The position numbers were made by a program, and so were the translations under genes. This document shows positions 1-10,155 of a DNA stretch of 64,000 bases, piece after piece. The first letter of the stretch is position 1. Every line of letters begins with the position of its first letter. The stretch lies in assembly GCA_946406115.1 (NCBI GenBank), contig OX291544.1:9486001-9550000 (forward strand), read 5' to 3'. A model generated the notes under the pieces. That model made no database searches, had not been told where the DNA came from, and saw only the letters and a list, made by a program, of their open reading frames with translations. The DNA is from Apoda limacodes (lineage: Eukaryota; Arthropoda; Insecta; Lepidoptera; Limacodidae).

Positions 1-227
1 GGTGGTACGGCAATTACAATCCCGTGTCATTGAAGCCTTTGGCCCTCGGCCTTAGGCCTTTAGTATTTTTTTGCTTCCTGCCCTTAATACACAATGTACG
101 GTCATTTGCAATAGTCCATAAATAGTGTAAGGGTTAAAATTGCGTGGAGCCATTCTGTGAATCTCGCACTCACACATTAACATTATCAGTCAATAATATT
201 AACCTTAAATCGACAAAATTAGGTTTA

Positions 228-355
228 GGCTGGGTTGCACGAACTAACTTTGACGAGCCGGTTAAGTTTAAAAAAAGGTGCCTATCCAAATTTTCATACA
301 ATCTGCCATTTTTGACGGCTGGTTAACGTCAAAGTTAGTTGGTCCAACCCAGCTT
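228..355. mobile_element. MITE with about 28-bp terminal inverted repeats, copy 1
   Basis: Left end GGCTGGGTTGCACGAACTAA pairs with the right end, whose reverse complement begins AGCTGGGTTGGACCAACTAA; both continue into CTTTGAC. Between them lie the blocks CCGGTTAAGTTTAAAAAAAGG and CAATCTGCCATTTTTGACGG, which recur in the copy at 21534. About 128 bp, no coding capacity. Confidence 0.85.
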
Positions 356-486
356 TAGTTTTCTTTATACTAACCAGTTTATTTAAACCGTTCTTATATC
401 TTTTAGTTTCTTAACCTAACAAATTAATTATTTGTAAACTGCAATTTTGTTCTACATAGGTATTGTTTATTTCGCATTAAATGTTA

Positions 487-562
487 TCTGCCCCGTGGTG
501 TGATCAATAGGCGCTGCGACTTAAATCGTCGAGCCTATGGTTCAAATCACGCTATTTCCGTA
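487..562 (+). mobile_element. tRNA-derived SINE head
   Basis: Contains a GGTGTGATCAATAGG A-box-like segment, a short anticodon-like hairpin (CGAC-TTAAATC-GTCG) and a GGTTCAAATCAC B box at typical spacing for a type 2 pol III promoter. The acceptor stem does not pair, so this is a tRNA-related SINE head or tRNA relic, not a functional tRNA. Confidence 0.5.
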
Positions 563-877
563 TTGAGTAATTTTGTTAGGCTTTACCTTTAAAAGGACCA
601 ATTGGTATGAGAACTTTTTGTTTTGTTTGCAAGAATTAAAACACATGCAATCAAATAAAAATGGTTTTTATTATAATTTTGTAAATCATAAATAATGTTT
701 TTGATAAATGTCTCTTTTTTCTATATATAAATTTCCTAAGCCTATTCGCTTTCGTAATGAAAACAAAATTGAAACTTAACAATAAGAATAAAAAAAAATA
801 CAAGTCAAAAATCCAAGTCAAAAATACAAGTTGGTAACGCTGCTATATATAAATAGTAAGCAAAATAATACTTTATT

Positions 878-1270
878 TTTAGGGTTCCGTACCCAAAGGG
901 TAATTAGCGGAACCCTATTCCTAAGCCTCCGGCTGTATCTCATGAACCGCGATAGTTAGACAGTTGAAATTTACACAGAAGATATATTTCTGTTGCCGCT
1001 ATAACAAAGAATACTAAAAAACAGAATAAAATAAATATTTAAGGGGGCTCCCATACAACAAACGTGATTTTTTTGATCGATATTGATAACGGCAACAGGT
1101 AGACGTTTCGAATATTTACAGAATATTTATTTATATCGTTACTTTAAAAATAAATAATTAAATTAAAATGAAACAAAAATTTAAGGGGGGCTCCGATACA
1201 ACAAACGTGATTTTTTTGCCGTTTTTATAGATAATGGTACGGAACCCTTCGTGCGCTAGTCCGACTCGCC
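878..1270 (+). repeat. AGGGTTCCGTACCC repeat, copy 1
   Basis: Opens TTTTTAGGGTTCCGTACCCA and ends GGTACGGAACCCTTCGTGCG. Internal blocks include GTATCTCATGAACCGCGATAG and TTTCTGTTGCCGCTATAAC. The GGGGGCTCCCATACAACAAACG block occurs twice (near 1044 and 1186), showing an internal duplication. The class of this abundant non-coding repeat is not assigned. Confidence 0.75.
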
Positions 1271-2040
1271 TATTTAAAATAACCTCCATTATTTTCAACA
1301 AGCAAGCACCGCCGCATAGATCCGACTTTATTAGAACAGATCTTCCTTCCTCCTCTAATATTGTCCCATATTTCTACACAGAGAGCCCTAATGACTCTGT
1401 AGTTCTTTCATTTCTCATGTCCCATCTTTGCACCATCAAACCCCATAGGTTTTCTATGGACCAGCCGCAGTCATCCACCCCCACATATTAAGTGATATCC
1501 GTCCAGATTCCATATTTGGGACAACATTGACACAATCCAAAGCTTTACGGTAATCCACTAAAAACCAAATAGCCAGATCAAAATAAACATTTTTCAAACT
1601 ACTGAATTATATTTTAATTTTTTTTTTAGATTATAATATTTTGATATAAGAATTATGATATAACATTAACATCAAATAAAATACTTACGGTAAAACCAGT
1701 CTCATTTTAAATTTGAGATATATTGTAACCCATATTATATCGTTCTATAATACGCATCCTCTCTCGAATATTAATATTGGCCTGCATATTATTTTCAGCA
1801 AAAACATTTAATAAAATCACCAAACAACCTTATCAACACAAGCAGTAACATCCACAACAACAAAAAATAGATGGCTACCTATGTAGTGACCGCATCTAAC
1901 TTAATAGCTAAATAAAAACACCAAACAACCTTGTCAGCACAAGCACCCCCAGAAACAAATCGGCAACGACAAAAATAATATGTCTACCCACGTAGCTATT
2001 AGAAAATTATTCGTAAAATGTAACAAAAACAAAAAGAAGG
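1271..2040. other. AT-rich gene-free stretch
   Basis: No gene seen. Around 1795-2000 a CACCAAACAACCTTRTCARCACAAGCA block occurs twice (about 1820 and 1920), a weak local duplication. The open frame at 1234-1491 has no recognisable family and overlaps the repeat end. Confidence 0.4.
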
Positions 2041-2042
2041 GC

Positions 2043-2130
2043 ATAAGGTGAGATTCGAATACACAACCTGCATTGCACTGAGTACACGTATTAAAATCTG
2101 ATACGTCTATCCACTAGGCTACGGATACGA
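2043..2130 (-). mobile_element. tRNA-derived SINE head or tRNA pseudogene
   Basis: On the minus strand, TAGCCTAGTGGATAGACG (A box, 2111-2121 core) is followed by an anticodon-like hairpin ACGTAT-loop-ATACGT and a TATTCGAATCTC B box (2050-2060 core). The spacing is longer than in a normal tRNA and there is no paired acceptor stem. Confidence 0.55.
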
Positions 2131-2584
2131 TTACTTCTTAGTGAAATTATTATATACAATATTAAATGAAACTAATATTACTCAGGTTCTACAAGACATA
2201 TTACTTTATAAGTGTGTGAGTGACTACGCCTTGCCATTCTATTTTGTTTTGAAAATCTATATGCAGTTTTACAACTGACCGTACTTACTATTACGTATAA
2301 AAGAAGACAAAGTATTTTATTAATAAATTCACTGTCAGCGGTCGTTATACCTAATTCTTACCAAAAACATTTCAAGAACAAGTCTTTTTGTCTTTGAATT
2401 ACCCGAGAAAGATGTTATGTAATAAAAAGCAACACCCACACAATAACTGTGCAATCTCTAAATCTAGAAAAGTCATTCACGTCAATGTTGCCACACGCTT
2501 CTACGAAAACCCCATCAAGCTCTTGGTAGGTACTTACGTGACTGACTACGCACATTAAATCTCAAGGCTTCAATGGATAACGTG

Positions 2585-2888
2585 TCTTTAGGGTTCCGTA
2601 CCCAAAGGGTACAAAACGGGACCCTATTACTAAGACTTCGCTGTCCGTCCGTCTGTCCAGTTAGACAGTTAAAATCTTCACAGATGATGTATTTCTGTTG
2701 CCGCTATAAAAGAATTCACAGAATATTAAGATATGTATTCACTTTAATAATAAATAATTAAATTAAAATAAAACAAATATTTAAAGGGGCTCCCATACAA
2801 CAAACGTGATTTTTTTGCCGTTTTTGTAGATAATGGTACGGAACCCTTTGTGTGCGGGACCGACTCACACTTGGCCGGTTTTTTTATT
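2585..2888 (+). repeat. AGGGTTCCGTACCC repeat, copy 2
   Basis: Starts TTTAGGGTTCCGTACCCAAA, passes CTGTCCGTCCGTCTGTCC and GATGTATTTCTGTTGCCGC, and ends ACTTGGCCGGTTTTTTT. Shares all major blocks with 878-1270 but has one GGGGCTCCCATACAAC unit instead of two. Confidence 0.8.
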
Positions 2889-2984
2889 AAGTTTTTCCAT
2901 TGGCAACACTAAATTATGAGATTCAACACTACTATAGGTAAATAACAGCAAGATATCTTTGGCTAAATTAGAAATATAAGTACT

Positions 2985-3140
2985 TAAATACCTATTTTTA
3001 TTTTCATGGCAAAGTCAATTTGACCTCAAGCCAGTATGTATATGCTTGGACTGTTCAAAGAAGGTTGCAGGTTCAAGTCCTGCCTCTAGGTCAAATTGAC
3101 TATGTTATTGATATGAAAATAAAAACATTAACGTATTTAT
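2985..3140. mobile_element. Foldback element enclosing a tRNA-like B box
   Basis: Left arm TATTTTTATTTTCATGGCAA...AGTCAATTTGACCT mirrors right arm AGGTCAAATTGACT...ATATGAAAATAAAAA. The inner 11 bp (CAATTTGACCT/AGGTCAAATTG) are perfect. The loop carries GCAGGTTCAAGTCCTGC, a perfect T-arm-like hairpin with a B-box consensus. It could fold as one long cruciform or transcript hairpin. Confidence 0.7.
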
Positions 3141-3295
3141 AGTAAATGTTTTTTAATAAATAAATTTTATGATTTAGCTAAATTATAGATTTGCTCCTTT
3201 TCGTCAAATCTTCTCTTTTACCAAGATAACAAGTAACTTAGTAAAAAAAGTAGTTGGTACATAGGTGAAGTAGTTAGTAATTTAATTTAAATTAA

Positions 3296-3325
3296 ACCAC
3301 AGTCTGAACATGCTTAGACTGTGGT
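3296..3325. repeat. Perfect 10-bp inverted repeat hairpin
   Basis: ACCACAGTCT and AGACTGTGGT are exact reverse complements around a 10-base loop. No T-run follows immediately on either strand. Function unknown. Confidence 0.6.
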
Positions 3326-4624
3326 AATGCCTAAAATAAATTATTGGATAATATTAAACTAATAATAGTTAGTTATAATAAGTAATTCAACTGTATTTAT
3401 TTAAAAAAAATAGTAGATTTTGCTAAATATCTTGCAAAAACATCCTAACTATAATATAAAAACGAATTTCTTCGTTATTATTAGGTACTGCATGATTCTC
3501 CGTTAGAAGTTAGGCCGTAAAAGAATAACAAACATCCAATGGACCTGATTTCATTACAGAGCAGCTTAAAAGAAGTAGAACACTTTTCATCACGAATCAA
3601 AAGTTCATGCGAGAATAGACTTTTCTGCGGTAAGTCTGTACGCAATGGAGCAAAACCAAAAGTCGCCGATTTTTGGCGAAGCAAAAGAAATAGCTGGAAT
3701 TACTGAAAACAACTAAAAAACTGAATAGTAACCAATTTTACATACCTATCTTGAGATAAAGAATCTAAAATTCTAGTCATACCAATTAAAAATTAATTAA
3801 TCACAACATCCACGAACCCTAAAGCGCAAAGCTTATTAATACATACATTCCCATAAAAACAAGAGCCGCGTGCCTAAGTATTTGCGTTTATCTTAACGAA
3901 TCGCTTCTGACGCACAAAACCTCAAATTAAACCGCTAACATTAATTAACAAGAGAATAAATGCGAAAATATGACATAAATTAATTAAACGTCGCATCGAA
4001 TCCATCATTAAAATATGAATAAGTATCGTGACAGTCAGACAGTCAGTCAGTCAGACAGTCCCAATTAGGAGATTCGTATTCATCTCGATACCTATAATTA
4101 ATATTTAATAAATTAATTAGAAAATATAAACGAAACGATCGCTTCGACGGTTCTAACAAAAAGGAGGGAATGTTACTTGCTGTAATAAAAATGTAGTCCA
4201 GACGAATACGTCCGAGTACGTACCTACTGTACACGTCTCGGGAGAAAAACTGAAGTCGCTCGAGCGTCCTATTAACATGGTTAATTAATTTATTAATTAG
4301 CATCGATTAATCGTAACATGTCGGCGAACGAAACGCTTCGATAGTTTTTCCGGCGAACTTTAGTTTTTAGCATAGAGAGTTATAAAAGCCAATTCCTATA
4401 GTTGCCGACAACTTAGTTTATGAAATGCTAATGTTTGCGATGCGATGTGCGAAGAAAAACATACCGCGACTGATATACTGATACGGACAAGAAATTGCAC
4501 TTTGTTTTGATTTGTGTTAGTTTCTTGCTGTTATGAAATGGTTGAAAATTATGTTTGATTGGTATTATTGATCTTTTCAAGGAACCGAAGAAAATGCACA
4601 TTAAAATTTTATAGACCTTGGTGT
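3326..4624. other. Gene-free stretch with homeodomain-type AT motifs
   Basis: A (GTCA)n-like microsatellite is at about 4030-4062. Between 4085 and 4315 TAATTA/ATTAAT cores are dense (for example GGTTAATTAATTTATTAATT), interspersed with CG-bearing segments. This is compatible with a regulatory region but unproven. Open frames at 3481-3684 and 4043-4303 are not recognised. Confidence 0.35.
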
Positions 4625-4945
4625 AACTAGATTAGTTAACTCATCCACACTTTTCCATACAACTCTGTCTTTCTGTCTGTCTGTTACCTCTTCACACTTA
4701 AACCACTAAACTAAACTGATTTAGATGAAATTTGGTATAGAGATAGTTTGAGTCCCGGGGAAGGACTATGATAGTTTTTAATTCAAAAAACTCAAGTTCC
4801 AGCGGGAATAACTAAAATCGAGCTTAAACGAACTATCGCTCCAGCTATAGCAAACTTCATTAGTATAAAAGGAGTTGACGTAGAAATTCCACGCCGATAA
4901 CCGAATTTAGGGCGGGCGGACCCGCTGGCAACATCTTGTTTAATA
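4625..4945 (+). repeat. RTE-like LINE/SINE 3' end fragment, copy 1
   Basis: Contains CTGTCTGTCTGTTACCTCTT, GATGAAATTTGGTATAGAGA, GTCCCGGGGAAGGAC and the terminal block CCGATAACCGAATTTAGGGCGG...CCCGCTGGCAACA. This terminal block recurs three more times in the window. Only the non-coding 3' part is present. Confidence 0.65.
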
Positions 4946-7299
4946 TAACAAACAAACTATCCGAAAAGTTATATTGTCTCTGGCTTTAACATACATAGTG
5001 TAAAATTCCTTTCTCAAAAATATAAAAATGAAACCCAGGCCACTATGGTCGTCAAAACTTTTTAACGGAACAGCTAAAGGTCAAACTGTCACCTATGAAT
5101 GAATATGCACTTTCGAATAGGGCACATGTCTGAATATTTTAACTTTTTAAGAAAAAAAAAACTATTTTTTTGAAGATGTATAATGAATTTGAAAAATCTG
5201 TTTGGAGAGAGTTATATTCTGGAGCCAATTTTCCAATCGAAGTTAAAAAATATTTTGATGCTTACATTATTATATAGTATAATAATAGATATTTTAAATT
5301 TGTGAGATGTGCTCTTTTCGAAATTTATATTTAATTCACATAGTTACTACTATTTGGTAAAATTTAAATTACACATTATACTTAAATTAAATCACAAAAA
5401 CAAAAAAGAATTTTGAAGATGGAAGTTAACGGACTTATACTGAACGGTTACAATAAATTCGAAAATGGAACATTTCGAGTTGTTCGTACACGCCATGACG
5501 TTGACAGCACAACAAATACCATAGATGTTCCCTCTTCGAGTATAATAAGTAAAGGCTGCTTCTTTAGAATTCATTTATTTAAAAAAAACTTTTTATATCG
5601 AGATTTGCTCTTTTTAAAATTGCATAGTCAAATAAGTATGTAGGTACTTATGACTATGTCAAGTTAAATTTTGACGAGTTCCACAATCCACAAAATTTGT
5701 GGCTTGACTCCCTTAACCACAACGGCGACGATATGGCACAAACGCGACAGCGCGCAAGTTGGTGCCACATTAGTTACATATGTTTATATAAGTTTTTTAA
5801 CTAAGTATTTTTATTAATAAATCTTGCAACATTTAAAAAATTATGTCTATTTTGAAAATAAAATCAACTAAGAGTTTTTAAGAATTGATTTTGCTATAGA
5901 AAAACAGTTTTTGATTTTCCCGTAAACGATAGACAACTTATCATACCTATATATTTTTTTTAAAAGAATTTAAAATATTTCATATCAAATCCTTAATCCT
6001 CGCATTCGAAAACCCACCCAAGGAAAACTACAAAACCTAATTTAACCTTGTAAATGATTTCCCCGTCTTCGTTTCGTTATAATTTTTATTATATAATGAA
6101 ATTATCGATCAAAAGATTGGATTTAAAAAATTTATTTGTGACGTAATCTATGTATAAAAAATATATAAGTATCTATATAATTTTTCCCAATTTTACGGGA
6201 AAATTAAATTTCTAATCAACTTTTATGTAGAACGTTTGCCAAAAATAGTTTTTGGGAAATAAAGCAAAATATATAATATATACTTACATCTATGTTACTC
6301 AGTTGCTACGACAATCATCAATGTTAGAAAAGGTCAAATTTTTTGACATTTATTGTCTTAAGTGAAAGGCCTAATAACGCAGTCTTATAGCACAAACAAA
6401 GAAAAAATTACAAAATTATCAATTTTTAAACTTTAGATACTTTAAATTACATGTGTATTAATTTCGCATTTAAATTGAAGAGGCCTTTTTTGTTTAAAAA
6501 TTCCGTTGTTGAAGATTTTAACCTTGTTTACGCACCGAACCCTTTAGGATACAAATTCCACTAGCGACATCCCAGGATATTTTAAGGATGCTGAACCATC
6601 TAATTCTTAAAATCATTATGTTTTAAAATACTTTAGTCTCACAAATATTCCTATAAAGAAATAGGATTTAATATAATTTGGTATACCTCGAATTTGAGTT
6701 ATCTGATATATGTATATAAATACGAAACCTTAAAAAATATTTTCCAACCTAGTTCTTTTTGTCAATTACATTAACCAAATATGGGAATAATTCCATATAC
6801 TCTGCAACTATGAATTCTCTGCAAAAAAAAGGAATACTATTAATTGATAAATTACTAAATACTATCGAACGCAATAACATTACAATTTTTTAACAAACGG
6901 ACGGACTAATGGAACGCATTCTAAAGCTTCAACTTCTACGAATAAAACGCACCAAAACGAAGATAGGTCTATAATAATATTATTATTATTAACCTAACAA
7001 TATCTTCTTAATATTCAGGGCGATTCTGGAAGACTTTGACAAATACTCAGCAGTCAATGAGCCGTCAGTTTGGGGCATGTCGACGGAGTTGGGTGACGTC
7101 GAAGTTCGGCAAAGCTTGACTCATTAATAACCGGAATCGATTGAAAGTTGCGAGCGAACGAGATGCTTTGATACGCTACCTGTATTTATGATTAGTTGGG
7201 AAGATCCTCTCAAGCTCTTTGAAAAAAAAAGTTAAAACCAAAACTTGTCAAAGATACCTCCGAACAAATACATGATTTATTTGATAACAGCCGCGCTGT
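4946..7299. other. AT-rich gene-free stretch
   Basis: No gene or complete element recognised. Short segments near 7015-7190 are richer in CG (GTCGACGGAGTTGGGTGACG). A GCGAACGAGATGCTTTGATA block near 7153 resembles GCGAACGAAACGCTTCGATA near 4324. The open frame at 5413-5643 shows no known motif. Confidence 0.35.
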
Positions 7300-7947
7300 T
7301 GGAAGGTTTTATCAGTCGTGTTGGTAGTTTTAGTATTTATACATTTAAATGATTTGTGTGTGACATGACAGTTTAGCGAGCTTAATTCTTACTCCTTACT
7401 GTATATGGTTGCTTTCTAATTTATTTTTTACTTAAAACCAGTTACTCCATTCCTACTGGTGGAGTTAAACAAGCTGAAGTGGTAGTTGCTAAGCAGGCCA
7501 TAGACCATTTGTAATGTTAGAAACTAAATTGGTGTATATAGGTAGCTGAACGAGACAAGTAAAGGATAGCGTTTTGTGGCGCACCTTGCTACTTCCTACA
7601 TGCGCCTTTGGAATGTTCCTAATATTTTAGTGACTTTACAAAACGTTCTTATAATATCAACTATAAAATCATATTTCTGTAGAAATACATTTTTAGGGTT
7701 CCGTACTCAAAGGGTGCAATCTGAGTGGCGAGAATTTTCTGACAAATACATAATAAAAAAAAACAATCGTAAAAACGGTAAAACATACAAGCTTCAGACT
7801 TTAAATAATCAATGTGTACGCTACATATAAAAAACAAAAAAATTATAAAAAAAGTCAAGTGTGGTACATAGTTGATAAATAGACTCAAAGTAGACATTCT
7901 ATTGCAATATACGAGCACAGATAGTAGATATAATATCAAATAATTTA

Positions 7948-8100
7948 AAGTAACCAATAACAGCAAGGTCACTTATTAAGTAAACAATAACAGCAAGGTC
8001 ACTTATTAAGTAAACAATAACAGCAAGGTTACTTATTAAGTAAACAATAGCAGCAAGGTCACTTATTGAAGTTACAAATAACAGCATGGTCACTTATTTA
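7948..8100. repeat. 30-bp minisatellite, about five units
   Basis: Unit GTAAACAATAACAGCAAGGTC + ACTTATTAA repeats about five times with small changes. Read on the minus strand it gives a repeating LISDLAVIVY peptide, which is the reason for an apparent open frame; I do not regard it as coding. Confidence 0.85.
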
Positions 8101-8118
8101 ATACATTTTAATAGTAAC

Positions 8119-8397
8119 GTTTTCGGTTTTATTGAGAGAATTTTTTTTAATCTATATTATGGGTGTTTCAGTCTGTTCTTCATTTACAGGTAAACGAGCA
8201 TATGTGGATTCCATTGATTCCTTTGGTCGTTTTTTATTCATCGCATTTTTGGTGAATACGAATAATAAAAATACGATCAATAAAAAACCATCAAAGGTGT
8301 CAATGAAATCCACATATGCTTATTTACCTGTAAATGATGAACACACTGAAACACCAATAATACAAAAAAAATAATTACTATCAATAAAACCAAAAAC
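8119..8397. mobile_element. Near-palindromic hairpin element
   Basis: Starts GTTTTCGGTTTTATTGA and ends TCAATAAAACCAAAAAC. Arms of about 120 bases pair through GGGTGTTTCAGTCTGTTC, CATTTACAGGTAAACGAGCA and ATATGTGGATTCCATTGA with roughly 85-90 percent identity around a short loop near 8240-8275. No coding capacity. Whether it is a foldback MITE or an inverted duplication cannot be told from one copy. Confidence 0.75.
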
Positions 8398-9003
8398 GGG
8401 GCTATAAACATGTTTACGAAGTTTATAATAAATAAAAAATTAAATGAAATGCGTACCCCTGACCGGCTGTGTGGGACTCTAAAACTTTTGCAAACACGTA
8501 TATTTTTTTTTTAATAAAGTCGTAATTTCGACATGTACATACCTATATAGATATTCGTACCAAAACAAACATACATTCTGTCTTTATATCTTAGTATGTA
8601 CATAACTATAATAGATATGATTAATAAACGACTTTTAGATAATAATCTTGCTTGAACACAAGTCGTTTGACTCGGTCTATATTTTGGTGTTAGTCAGTCC
8701 TATCTCGTCTCATCGGATTCAGTAGCCGTGTTTCCTATCTGAGCCATTACCTTATCATCACATATCGGTGCCCGGGGTACCTTCCAGCTATCTGTCGAAC
8801 TCAAATATGACAGATAGTTATGGTAGTTTTATAGTCTGTGGCCAAAAAAACAAACGTCGTAGTTCTATATCTAGGATCGCGATGTAAAACGTAACGAGAG
8901 GTTTAAGAACGTATATTGTTTTATAAAAAAAATGTTCGATACAGAAATGTTTGATATATTTACGAGTATATTGGATAGATAGATATTAGGTATTTAAGAT
9001 AAG

Positions 9004-9440
9004 CAGGGTTGCCACCTTTAGGGAAAAAAAACGGGACGATCGGGCATCCATCAGAGAGAGAGAGATACTTACATAATGTTTTTAAAAGCACGTATAGTTT
9101 TAATTCAACGAATGTAATTTTTTTCACTCAACTCAACGAAGAAATAAACTCACCGCAAAGCACGATTATTATATATGTTTGTATGTGAGACATATTTGTG
9201 CTGCGCCACAGATTACTTAATAAGCTGCGCGCGCGGGAGGAGGCGATGACGAACGCGGTACATGCGGCGCGCGGTAGATGGCGCGGTGGCGCGTGACTGG
9301 GTTGAGTACCCGTGAATGAATTGATTGAGCCTATCGCATATTTTCAAAAATTTGAACAAAATCGATAGGCCGTCGGGACGCGGGACAATGTCTTCGAAAT
9401 CGGGACTGTCCCGGCAAAATCGGGACGGATGGCAACTCTG
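9004..9440. mobile_element. MITE with CAGGGTTGCCA-type ends
   Basis: Left CAGGGTTGCCACCTTTAGGG and right GTCCCGGCAAAATCGGGACGGATGGCAACTCTG share inverted GGTTGCCA and CGGGAC modules. The interior 9225-9420 is much more GC-rich than the surroundings. It sits inside the long inverted repeat. Confidence 0.55.
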
Positions 9441-10155
9441 AAGATAATTATGTGAAATTACTGTTTTTCTTGATATATCTACTACTGGTGCTCGCATATT
9501 GCAATAAAATGTCTACTTTGAGTCTTTTAAACAACTATGCGCGATTAAGCCCGATTGACACTTGACCTTTTTTATTATTTGTTGTTTTTTTATAGAGCTT
9601 ACACTGTGATTTTTTAAAGTTTAAAAGCTTTTATGTGTTACCTTTTTTTTTACGATATATCATAAAAAGCATGTTTCTGGTATAAAGTCATGTGTAAGGG
9701 GTTAACTTTCCTTTTTTTTTATTTGTCGGAAAATTCCCGCCATTCGGTTGGCACCCTTCAGGTACGGAACCCTAAAAATATATTTCTACAGAAATATGAA
9801 ACTATAATTATAAGGTATAATAAGGACGTTTTGCCCCAAAGCGCTTTTCATTACTTGTCGCTTTCAGCTAACACCAATTTTGTTTTCACCATTACATTTC
9901 GTTGAAAGTAATTTACTTGTTCGCAATTTTCTTGAGGTCTGAGTTTGTAGGAGCGCATTCTAGTACCTATTGTCTGCTTAGCAGCTACCACTTATTTAAC
10001 TCTTACAGTAGGAATGGAGTCACTGGTTTTGGGGACCAAATTAATACGAAAGCAACCATATGAAGTAGTAAGAATAAAGCTTGCTAAAGTTTCATGTCAC
10101 AAATCCTAAAAATGTAAAATATTAAAACTTCCTACACAACTGGTTTATATGTACC

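Larger units (their letters stand above)
7300..10155. repeat. Long inverted repeat (2.85 kb, arms of about 400 bp)
   Basis: The left arm (about 7305-7735) and right arm (about 9745-10150) are reverse complements over their whole length with scattered differences. Paired landmarks: GTGACATGACAGTTTAGCGAG with GTGACATGAAACTTTAGCAAG, TATATGGTTGCTTTC with CATATGGTTGCTTTC, ACTCCATTCCTACTG in both, GCTAAGCAG in both, and CATATTTCTGTAGAAATA followed by TTTTTAGGGTTCCGTAC in both. The AGGGTTCCGTAC fragment lies at the same place in each arm, so it was present before the inversion duplication. The core holds a 30-bp minisatellite, a hairpin element and a MITE. Confidence 0.8.

Noticed and set aside
3010..3110. 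Functional tRNA gene
   Set aside because: Acceptor-like ends and T arm pair, but there is no anticodon stem and extra bases sit between the T arm and the acceptor strand.
7948..8100. CRISPR-like repeat array
   Set aside because: Units are contiguous without unique spacers and the DNA is insect nuclear; it is a minisatellite.
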